This document shows positions 1-5,284 of a DNA stretch of 6,675 nucleotides, in pieces (position 1 is the first letter of the stretch; every line of letters starts with the position of its first letter). Under the pieces are notes generated by a model, which did not search any database, was not told the DNA's origin, and saw only the letters and a list, made by a program, of their open reading frames with translations. The position numbers and the translations under genes were made by a program. The stretch is from CAYFMH01 sp964344775 (GTDB taxonomy: Bacteria; Patescibacteriota; Gracilibacteria; UBA4473), in NCBI GenBank assembly GCA_964344775.1, contig CAYFOO010000070.1, positions 1 through 6,675 on the forward strand, written 5' to 3'.

Positions 1-201
1 TTCGCTTTTTTTATCCAAATTTAGATAAAAACCGAATTTCGTAATTCGGGTTCTTAATAAATTGCCATCTGAGAATTGTGCATTTCTGATGGCAATAATC
101 TCATCTCCTTCTCGAACAAAACTAAGTCCATGTACACGAGCACCTTCTTTTTGAATGAACTGCCTTCGTCTTTCTAAATCTGGAGTGGGAATTTCACTCA
201 T
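1..201 (-). CDS. Unrecognised protein, N-terminal 67 residues (runs off left edge)
   Basis: The reading frame opens with ATG at 201 and stays open to base 1, so only 67 residues are visible and no stop is seen. The N-terminus is rich in charged residues (MSEIPTPDLERRRQF), followed by a segment with alternating hydrophobic and polar residues that looks like beta strands (around VHGLSFVREGDEIIAI). There is no signal peptide, membrane segment or motif that I recognise. Its ATG overlaps the TGA of the upstream alpha/beta hydrolase (ATGA, 198-201), and no Shine-Dalgarno precedes it, so translation is probably coupled to the hydrolase. The coupling supports this as a real gene in the same operon; function is unknown. 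Confidence 0.6.
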   Translation of the reverse strand, partial: MSEIPTPDLERRRQFIQKEGARVHGLSFVREGDEIIAIRNAQFSDGNLLRTRITKFGFYLNLDKKSE

Positions 202-974
202 TTGTTAGATAAAAATTTAGTAATTAATTTCAAAATTTCCACCTCGTGCGTCCGATGCACCCCATGCCTCCCATCTTCTAAAATGACTAATTCTGCATTC
301 GGCAGTTTTTCTTCGTACACTTTTCCGGATTTGAGTGGAGTGATTTGATCTTTCTTCCCCCAAATGAGGAGAAATGGCATCTTTAATTTTGACAGATCGC
401 TACGAAAGTCTTTCTCGGCCAACACTTTTTCAAGTGTGGTTTTGAGCCCTGGAACTACTGCCCCCCAATCTCGTGCCCCAAAAATACGAGTGATCACAAA
501 TTTCTGAATCACCTGGGGGACAAAATTCTTTGCCAACCGAAATCTTTTGCTCAAAAAAAGAGAGACTTTTTCCCGTTTTGTTGGTGGCCATTTAATCCCA
601 GCCGCTCCAGTTAAAATCACCTTTTCTGCTGCCCCAGAGTGTTTTGATAAAAATCGAACAATCACTCGACACCCAAAAGAATGTCCGTAAAAAATGCATT
701 TTTTGATTTTCAACTGCTTCAAAATTTCTGTCAACCAATCTGCATAATCCTGAGTATTCCATCCCTTTTTAGGTGGAAATCCACTTCTTCCAAATCCGGG
801 TAGATCGAGTAAAATCACCTCCACATTATTTTTATTCGAAATTTTTGGAGCTAGTTTTTCGAAACTCTCAGTTGAGCCACCCCATCCATGAAGAAAAATC
901 ATCTTTTTTGGACCACTCCCAAATTGAATAAAATGAGATTTTATATCTTTGGCTTTCACAAATTCTGATTTCAT
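198..974 (-). CDS. Alpha/beta hydrolase fold protein (258 aa)
   Basis: This is a single-domain alpha/beta hydrolase of usual family length. Numbered from the ATG at 974, it shows the oxyanion-hole motif HGWGG (29-33), the strand and turn LLDLPGFGRS (55-64), the nucleophile elbow GHSFG (97-101, Ser99), the acid in WGKKDQ (Asp209), and the catalytic His in GRHGVHRTHE (His237). All three triad positions are present, so it should be active. Family members include esterases, lipases, haloperoxidase-like and C-C bond hydrolases; the sequence does not identify a substrate. No signal peptide, so probably cytosolic. I chose ATG 974 because AGGA lies 8 nt upstream; an in-frame TTG at 995 would add 7 residues but has no better site. 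It follows the binding-protein gene by 42 nt and overlaps the next ORF by ATGA, suggesting one operon. Confidence 0.9.
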   Translation of the reverse strand: MKSEFVKAKDIKSHFIQFGSGPKKMIFLHGWGGSTESFEKLAPKISNKNNVEVILLDLPGFGRSGFPPKKGWNTQDYADWLTEILKQLKIKKCIFYGHSFGCRVIVRFLSKHSGAAEKVILTGAAGIKWPPTKREKVSLFLSKRFRLAKNFVPQVIQKFVITRIFGARDWGAVVPGLKTTLEKVLAEKDFRSDLSKLKMPFLLIWGKKDQITPLKSGKVYEEKLPNAELVILEDGRHGVHRTHEVEILKLITKFLSNK

Positions 975-991
975 AAATAAAATCCTATCTT

Positions 992-1012
992 TCAATCTGA
1001 AATCTGCAATCT
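992..1012. repeat. Three imperfect heptamer units between two genes
   Basis: On the minus strand the short gap between the binding-protein stop and the hydrolase start holds three consecutive 7-nt units, AGATTGC, AGATTTC and AGATTGA. The array covers half of the 42-nt gap and includes the unused in-frame TTG (995). It has the same period as the array at 3369-3400 but a different sequence. It may be only a slippage product. Confidence 0.55.
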
Positions 1013-1016
1013 AAAA

Positions 1017-2729
1017 TCACCCCAAAATCCACTTCAAAAATCCCAAAATCTTTGATTTATCTTTCGGCCAATCCCAATCCAATTCTTCTTCAAAATACCA
1101 GTTTTCTACTCCGAGAAATCGATCTGCATGGGCCCGAATTTTTCCAAAAGTTTCAGAAAATCCATGTAATTGATTTGAAATTAAAAGATTATATTTTTGA
1201 GTCGAAAAAATAATAGCTGGCACCAACTCTAAAAGCTTATCATTTAGTGTCACCAAATCACTCTGAGCTCCAGAAAAACGAATTTCGTCGATCAAAAAAT
1301 CCACATCATCTCGAGTAAGATTGGAGAGATTTAGTTTCCCAGACTGCGAAGAATGCCAGAGCGACAAAGAATCAAAATTTTCGGAAAAATCCTCTCCAAA
1401 AAGCACCATATCATACTCTCGTTCTTCGAGAGCTTTTTCAAATTCTTCCGGGTTCAAAATTTTAAGTTCCACTTTCAGATCAAGCTCTTTCTCCCAGGTT
1501 TGTACAATTTTTTGAGCAAAACGAGAATACACCGGAGGTTGGGGGGAGGTAATCATAGTCAAACGGATCGGCTCTCCTCTTCTCCCCATGGTTCGAGTTT
1601 CTAGCTCTGCATTGTATGGAAATTCACTGCTATCCAGTGTTTTTTGTGCTTCAGAAAAATCCACTTCGTGCCACCCTTCAATTCCTTCGAAGAAAAAAGG
1701 AGAATTTATTTTTGTCCAACCTTCTTCTTTTTCCAGGATCATCTCTTTGTCGACTGCCATTGCCAACGATTTACGAAAATAAAGCTCCTGCACTATCTCT
1801 CGGTCGAGATTAAAAAATATACCTGCAAACCGTGGGAGAATATATTCTCGTGTCGCGTACTCTCCAAAAAACTCTGATTCAAACTTTTTTGTCTCCCGAA
1901 AAGGAATTTGTGAAAAAACCGTGGCCCAATTTTCCCCAAGTTTCATATGTTCAAAACTCGGAAAAACGTAAAAAACCATTTCTTCTATTTTGGGGCTTCC
2001 CCCATAAAAATAAGGATTTGATTCCAAAAACACACGAAAGCTCCCATCATCATTTGGCACTATTCGCTTAAATCGAAATGGCCCAGCTCCAACTGGTTTT
2101 TTGTTAAAAGGAAAATCTGGGTCCACTATTTCTTCGATGAGGGCTTCTTGAAAATACCTCCCCGGTACGATGGGAACTGTCAGATAAGTAGAAAAAAAGA
2201 CATTCTGCTCTGGAATATGAAAAGCCAAAGTTTTTTCATCTACTACATCAATGGTCACATATTGAAAGGTTTCATACAAAGTTCTATTTGGAAAATTTGG
2301 ATTTTGAATGAGTTTTTCAAAAGTAAAAATCACATCATCAGTAGTAACTGGTTCTCCATCTTGAAATCGTGCAGAATCTTTGATAGTGAGAAAGTAAGTT
2401 TTGCCATCTTCTGAAATTCGCAGGTCAGCAAGTCCACTCTCGATCTGTCCTACTGTCGTGTCGTACCGGAGTAATCCAGAAAAAATCAAAGTTCGCAAAT
2501 CCCGATCAAAAAGAGTAGCTGATTCTGCAAAAGGACTGAGATTCCTTGTACTTCCTACCAAAGATTCCGTAAAAATCCCTCCTTCTGCTGGTATGATATG
2601 GGAATGTGCTAGAAAAAATTGGTGCCAAGCAAAAAATACTGCCCCCAAAATACCTCCAACAACCAAAATTAAATCTAATTTTACACGAGTGAACAAATGC
2701 TTGAATTTGGAAGTGGAACGATATCTCAT
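1017..2729 (-). CDS. Family 5 (peptide/OppA-DppA-like) ABC transporter substrate-binding protein, membrane-anchored
   Basis: A 570-residue extracytoplasmic solute-binding protein of the SBP_bac_5 type, which typically captures oligopeptides for an Opp/Dpp-type ABC importer. Residues 1-17 are basic and 18-42 form one hydrophobic segment. There is no lipobox cysteine, so it is probably held by an uncleaved signal anchor rather than as a lipoprotein. Family hallmarks are NLSPF (63-67), FSGLLRYD (83-90), ISEDGKTY (105-112), the signature FQDGEPVTTDDVIFTFE (122-138) and PVGAGPFRF (212-220). Length fits the family. The ATG at 2727-2729 has no clear Shine-Dalgarno; upstream sequence is almost pure A/T. 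No permease or ATPase gene lies in the window, so the transporter partner is elsewhere or absent. Substrate is not deducible. It ends with TGA and is followed after 42 nt by the hydrolase gene. Confidence 0.92.
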   Translation of the reverse strand: MRYRSTSKFKHLFTRVKLDLILVVGGILGAVFFAWHQFFLAHSHIIPAEGGIFTESLVGSTRNLSPFAESATLFDRDLRTLIFSGLLRYDTTVGQIESGLADLRISEDGKTYFLTIKDSARFQDGEPVTTDDVIFTFEKLIQNPNFPNRTLYETFQYVTIDVVDEKTLAFHIPEQNVFFSTYLTVPIVPGRYFQEALIEEIVDPDFPFNKKPVGAGPFRFKRIVPNDDGSFRVFLESNPYFYGGSPKIEEMVFYVFPSFEHMKLGENWATVFSQIPFRETKKFESEFFGEYATREYILPRFAGIFFNLDREIVQELYFRKSLAMAVDKEMILEKEEGWTKINSPFFFEGIEGWHEVDFSEAQKTLDSSEFPYNAELETRTMGRRGEPIRLTMITSPQPPVYSRFAQKIVQTWEKELDLKVELKILNPEEFEKALEEREYDMVLFGEDFSENFDSLSLWHSSQSGKLNLSNLTRDDVDFLIDEIRFSGAQSDLVTLNDKLLELVPAIIFSTQKYNLLISNQLHGFSETFGKIRAHADRFLGVENWYFEEELDWDWPKDKSKILGFLKWILG

Positions 2730-2734
2730 ATGTA

Positions 2735-2895
2735 AAAATTTTTAATTTTAATTCTTAATTTTGTAAATAATTTTTAAGCACTAATTTTTAAAAACTTTGA
2801 AATTCATTTGGATTTGTATTCAATTTACTTTGTTTAGAATTTAAAAATTAGAATTTATTTAAAAATTACAAAATTATAAAATTAAAAATTTAGAA
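2735..2895. repeat. AT-rich imperfect inverted repeat between secG and the binding-protein gene
   Basis: The 185-nt spacer 2730-2914 is nearly all A/T and contains no gene. Its two ends are imperfect reverse complements: 15 matching bases near each outer end (aaatttttaatttta and its complement around 2736-2750 and 2878-2893), then taattttgtaa, then ctaatttttaaa towards the middle, with small gaps in between. On RNA it could form a long weak hairpin. No GC-rich terminator follows secG, so this may serve as a poor terminator or promoter region. Low complexity makes chance matching a serious alternative. Confidence 0.45.
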
Positions 2896-2914
2896 TTTGT
2901 TTTCATAAAATCCC

Positions 2915-3133
2915 TTACATAAAAAACATCGCATAGATCCCTCCTCCTGCAAAAAGCAATCCCAAAACAATCGTCGCTTGGTGCAAAAATTTATCAGCTC
3001 CGCGTCTGGTCTGAGCGATTTCCTCTCCCCCATCTCCTCCCATCATAGAACCAAGGCTGGAGTTTTTTTGCTGGAGAAGAATAACAATAACCAAAAGTAC
3101 AGAAACGGTGACAAAGAAGATGTTAAAAAACAT
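2915..3133 (-). CDS. secG: Preprotein translocase subunit SecG
   Basis: A 72-residue protein with the standard SecG layout: transmembrane segment 1 (about 2-21) ending in LLQQK, a glycine-rich cytoplasmic loop (SLGSMMGGDGG, 26-36), the conserved RRGADKFL segment (43-50), and transmembrane segment 2 (about 51-71). SecG is the small non-essential partner of SecY and SecE in the membrane channel and aids SecA-driven export. Length matches the family, which is usually 70-110 residues. The ATG at 3131-3133 has no good Shine-Dalgarno; the upstream 63 nt are AT-rich and could hold a promoter, but I see no convincing pair of hexamers. It stands alone, as secG often does, 63 nt behind the nuclease-nucleotidyltransferase ORF. 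Confidence 0.93.
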   Translation of the reverse strand: MFFNIFFVTVSVLLVIVILLQQKNSSLGSMMGGDGGEEIAQTRRGADKFLHQATIVLGLLFAGGGIYAMFFM

Positions 3134-3196
3134 GATTTATAAAATTTAAAGCTAAAAAGACAGTAATTAAAAATTCTTTTTTGGCAAGACGGGTTT

Positions 3197-4249
3197 TTAT
3201 TTTTTCCAACCCTTATTTTTCGGTTTCGGATGAAATCGCAACTCAGTATCCTCCAAAACTATTTTTGCTCCCGAAATAGAATATTCTGGATTACTTTTAA
3301 TTTTCTTGATCTGCAATTTCTTCAAAATTTGCTCCAACAACATTTCAAAAGCATTTGCTTTTCTATATTTTCGACTTTCGACTTTCGACTTTCGACTTTC
3401 AAACTCTTTCCCAAACTTCTTCACCCATCCCTCATTTGCCTTTACAAACTCACCCCACAGATTTCCTGGATCATACAGTGGTACATTATGCGAAAATAAA
3501 TTCGCTGCGTACGCATCTTTCTCTTGAATTTCCAAATCTTTATCCGTGATAAAATGATTGGGACAAACTTTACCGGCGTGATCATGCTCTTTTGCAAGCT
3601 GACTAAAGCATTTCAAAATTACGAAAACAAAAAATCTCGCCGTCCAAATCTGGCCATATCGTGCAATGATAAAAATATCGATATCAGAAGATTGAGCTCC
3701 TCTCCCCTGTGCCACCGATCCAGAAAGAAAAATTGCTCGCACCCCCGGACAAAAACTCAAAATTCCAGCCCAGAAATGAGCTTTTTTGAAATATTTTTCT
3801 GAATTAAAGTCCCCCTTGTGAGGGGGATTTAGGGGGTTTTGTCTCCCCGGCGTTTTAGTGAGATTCAACTTTCCTTCTCGCTGCCTGATTTGATCTTCTA
3901 AATCTTCAAATAATCCATCAGAACTGTGCATCACTTCCTGATTAGTATAGCGAAGAACCTTTATGCCAAGCTGATTTAGATTTTTTGTTCTATTTTTATC
4001 ATATTTTTCTTGCTCAGCGTGGGAATCACCATCAATTTCTACAGCTAACTTTAATTCTGAACAATAAAAATCAAGAATGTATTTCCCAATTGGTTTTTGT
4101 CTCAAGAATTTATAGCCCAGCATCTGCCTATCTCTCAAAACATCTCCCCACATAATTATTTCCGGCTTTGTGGGATTGCTTCTATTTTCTCTGGCTTTTG
4201 CTTTGAGATCATTGCGATAAATAAGGGGAGTTTTTTTATTCCTCATCAT
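3197..4249 (-). CDS. DUF559 nuclease domain fused in frame to a nucleotidyltransferase domain (350 aa)
   Basis: Residues 1-125 are a DUF559 domain (Vsr-like PD-(D/E)XK endonuclease fold): NPTKPEIIMWGDVLRDRQ (25-42), YKFLRQKPIGKYILDFYC (46-63) and VEIDGDSH (70-77). Asp60, Glu71 and Asp73 are the likely metal ligands. Residues 138-148 (NPLNPPHKGDF) are the translation of a hairpin repeat. Residues 150-350 hold a nucleotidyltransferase domain: LSGSVAQGRG (175-184), then SDIDIF (188-193) with Asp189 and Asp191 as metal ligands. No usable start codon precedes the second domain, so it is read only from ATG 4249 (or 4246). Related nucleotidyltransferases, as I recall them, carry extra N-terminal sequence, which seems lost here. 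I infer that a nuclease-bearing mobile unit inserted into or replaced the 5' end of a nucleotidyltransferase gene. Whether one fused protein is made and either half works is unknown. Residues 284-294 are encoded by a heptamer array. Confidence 0.85.
   Translation of the reverse strand: MMRNKKTPLIYRNDLKAKARENRSNPTKPEIIMWGDVLRDRQMLGYKFLRQKPIGKYILDFYCSELKLAVEIDGDSHAEQEKYDKNRTKNLNQLGIKVLRYTNQEVMHSSDGLFEDLEDQIRQREGKLNLTKTPGRQNPLNPPHKGDFNSEKYFKKAHFWAGILSFCPGVRAIFLSGSVAQGRGAQSSDIDIFIIARYGQIWTARFFVFVILKCFSQLAKEHDHAGKVCPNHFITDKDLEIQEKDAYAANLFSHNVPLYDPGNLWGEFVKANEGWVKKFGKEFESRKSKVESRKYRKANAFEMLLEQILKKLQIKKIKSNPEYSISGAKIVLEDTELRFHPKPKNKGWKK
3369..3400. repeat. Heptamer tandem array, 4.6 copies of GAAAGTC, inside the coding region
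   Basis: The minus strand carries four exact copies of GAAAGTC followed by GAAA, 32 nt in all. They encode residues 284-294 (ESRKSKVESRK) of the fused ORF, in a basic linker between the nucleotidyltransferase core and the C-terminal segment. Seven is not a multiple of three, so gain or loss of one unit shifts the frame and would change the last 56 or so residues. Confidence 0.9.
3805..3840 (+). repeat. Hairpin repeat copy A (TGTG loop), translated into the fusion protein
   Basis: Read on the plus strand this is a short TAAAGT lead, a 6-bp stem ccccct / aggggg (3811-3816 and 3821-3826) around loop TGTG, then the tail ATTTAGGGGGTTTT. It matches copy B at 32 of 36 positions. On the coding strand it is in frame and encodes NPLNPPHKGDF, residues 138-148 of the fused ORF. 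Confidence 0.85.
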
Positions 4250-4258
4250 TTTGAGTTT

Positions 4259-4294
4259 TAAAGTCTCCCTTGTGAGGGAGATTTAGAGGGTTTG
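4259..4294 (+). repeat. Hairpin repeat copy B (TGTG loop), in the leader of the nuclease gene
   Basis: Same layout and orientation as copy A: stem ctccct / agggag (4265-4270 and 4275-4280) around TGTG, then ATTTAGAGGGTTTG. It differs from A at four positions; two of these (4266 and 4279) are paired with each other, a C-G pair in A and a T-A pair here. It ends 9 nt before the ATG at 4249, so in mRNA the AGGGAG arm, the only Shine-Dalgarno-like sequence nearby, would be held in the hairpin. Confidence 0.85.
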
Positions 4295-4317
4295 TTTTGC
4301 ACAAATAATCGTTGTAC

Positions 4318-4354
4318 AAAAAATCCCCCAACCCCCTTCACAAAGGGGGCTTTT
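4318..4354 (-). repeat. Hairpin repeat copy C (inverted), also a possible pyrF terminator
   Basis: On the minus strand this reads AAAAG, a 7-bp stem CCCCCTT / AAGGGGG (4343-4349 and 4332-4338) around loop TGTG, then TTGGGGGATTTTTT. It is opposite in orientation to copies A and B and has a slightly longer stem. It overlaps the last bases after the pyrF stop codon (4353-4355). A hairpin followed by a G block and a T run could end pyrF transcription, especially if the C block pairs with the second G block, which directly precedes the T run. Confidence 0.75.
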
Positions 4355-5183
4355 AAATTTTTTGCCCTTCCCACAACCGATCAATTTCTTCTCTCGATTT
4401 CTCCGCAAAATCCTTACCATCACCTGCATACAGGACGGAACGTGAAACTGGAATCAAAACTCCAATCCCATTTTTTCGGATTTTGAGTACTTCTTCCATA
4501 TCGCCTCCCTGTGCCCCCACTCCTGGAGCTAGGATCCACGCATGTGGCATTTCTTCCCGGAAAAACTGAAGAGCCTTGTCCGTAGACGTTGCACCCACGA
4601 CCGCTCCGACAGATGAAAACTGATTCACTTCTGATTGCGTCGTCATATTCCACTCTTCTACTTTTTCCGCAATTACTACACAAGCTTCTGTCTCATCTTG
4701 AACTTCGACCGCAGACGGATTGGACGTATGTACGAGGACAAAAATCCCCCGCCCGTTTTCTTCACACAGCTTCACAAAAGGCAAGATCCCATCCGTGCCC
4801 AGATACGCATTGACCGTCAGTGCATCCGCCCCCAGAGGCCCGTCGGCTAGATAGGCTTTGGCATAGGCTTCAGAAGTAGACCCAATATCGTTTCTTTTTC
4901 CATCCACGATGGTGATCAATCCGAGTTTTTTGGCATCTTTGAGCAGTTGTTCCACGATCAAAATTCCCTTCGCTCCAAAAACTTCGAAATACGCCATCTG
5001 AATCTTCACTCCGCAGATCTTGTCGGCACAGGCCTCCATCACGGATTTGCAAAAAACATAAATCCCCTCTGGATCTTTGCTGATATGATCGGGCATCTTA
5101 TCTGGATTTGGATCTAATCCCAAGATCAAACAAGAATCTTTGGCTTTTACCGCGTCTTCGAGTCTTTCGGAGAAGTTTTTCAT
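4353..5183 (-). CDS. pyrF: Orotidine-5'-phosphate decarboxylase (276 aa)
   Basis: This enzyme decarboxylates OMP to UMP, the last step of de novo pyrimidine synthesis, in the cytosol. The sequence fits the longer 'type 2' bacterial group: LGLDPNPDKMP (21-31), KIQMAYFEVFG (60-70), the catalytic DGKRNDIGST (94-103, with Asp94, Lys96 and Asp99), ALTVNAYLG (121-129), FVLVHTSNPSA (148-158), VGAVVGAT (192-199) and APGVGAQGGD (219-228). All catalytic residues are present. I chose the ATG at 5181-5183; an in-frame extension to 5252 reads through the upstream terminator and is not credible. GGGAGG abuts this ATG directly, too close to act as a normal Shine-Dalgarno, and a promoter sits just before it. 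No other pyr gene is in the window, so it stands alone. The stop lies at the edge of repeat C. Confidence 0.96.
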   Translation of the reverse strand: MKNFSERLEDAVKAKDSCLILGLDPNPDKMPDHISKDPEGIYVFCKSVMEACADKICGVKIQMAYFEVFGAKGILIVEQLLKDAKKLGLITIVDGKRNDIGSTSEAYAKAYLADGPLGADALTVNAYLGTDGILPFVKLCEENGRGIFVLVHTSNPSAVEVQDETEACVVIAEKVEEWNMTTQSEVNQFSSVGAVVGATSTDKALQFFREEMPHAWILAPGVGAQGGDMEEVLKIRKNGIGVLIPVSRSVLYAGDGKDFAEKSREEIDRLWEGQKI

Positions 5184-5190
5184 CCTCCCT

Positions 5191-5218
5191 GTTATACCGG
5201 CAAAAATAAAAAACTCAA
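5191..5218 (-). promoter_or_regulatory. pyrF promoter giving a near-leaderless transcript
   Basis: On the minus strand TTGAGT (5218-5213) and TATAAC (5196-5191) are 16 nt apart, a good sigma70-type pair (4/6 and 5/6 to consensus). Only 7 nt separate the -10 box from the pyrF ATG, so the expected start of transcription falls at or within a base or two of the ATG. It lies just downstream of the terminator at 5234-5280, which isolates pyrF from the upstream gene. Confidence 0.65.
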
Positions 5219-5233
5219 GCCAGAAAAATATAC

Positions 5234-5280
5234 AAAAAAGCCGCCGGAACATCCAACGACCTTTTTGTTGGACGTCCGGC
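5234..5280 (-). terminator. Strong intrinsic terminator after the 160-aa gene
   Basis: On the minus strand GCCGGACGTCCAAC (5280-5267) pairs with GTTGGATGTTCCGGC (5257-5243), with one bulged base and one G-U pair. A 9-nt loop separates the arms, and a run of six T follows (5239-5234). It begins 4 nt after the TAG stop of the 160-residue gene. Confidence 0.93.
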
Positions 5281-5284
5281 AGTG

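Larger units (their letters stand above)
3805..4354 (-). mobile_element. Putative small mobile unit: DUF559 nuclease gene bounded by inverted hairpin repeats
   Basis: Copy A (3805-3840) and copy C (4318-4354) of one structured repeat lie in opposite orientation at the two ends of about 550 bp that carry only the DUF559 coding part. Both have the hairpin head outward and the G-rich tail inward, like terminal inverted repeats. Copy B (4259-4294) lies inside, just before the nuclease start. The left edge falls within a nucleotidyltransferase gene that lacks its 5' end; the right edge begins right after the pyrF stop. I see no target-site duplication and no transposase. A unit mobilised by its own nuclease or by a factor in trans is inference; independent repeat invasion around a DUF559 gene is the alternative. 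Confidence 0.45.

Noticed and set aside
975..995. TTG start for the hydrolase
   Set aside because: The codon lies in the heptamer array, and ATG 974 has AGGA at good spacing; the extra 7 residues are not part of the fold.
198..2729. Recoded TGA (code 25) as in Gracilibacteria or Absconditabacteria
   Set aside because: TGA ends both the hydrolase and the binding protein at sensible lengths, and no gene has an internal TGA.
1321..2745. Several plus-strand open frames of 60-115 codons across the binding-protein gene
   Set aside because: All are antisense to a clear SBP family 5 protein and show low-complexity Ser/Phe/Lys-rich sequence without motifs.
2730..2914. Replication origin in the AT-rich spacer
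   Set aside because: I see no cluster of DnaA boxes (TTATCCACA-like) and no dnaA or dnaN neighbour.
3134..3196. Promoter for secG
   Set aside because: TATAAA is only 2 nt from the ATG, and no -35 at proper spacing is convincing in such AT-rich DNA.
3369..3400. CRISPR-like array
   Set aside because: The units are contiguous 7-mers without spacers; no cas gene is present.
4259..4354. Copies B and C as a CRISPR or attachment site
   Set aside because: There are only two copies here, in opposite orientation, with G/C-block hairpins; no integrase and no spacer pattern.
5184..5252. N-terminal extension of pyrF to 5252
   Set aside because: The added residues are translated from the terminator hairpin and its T run, and family members start near the MKNFSERL position.
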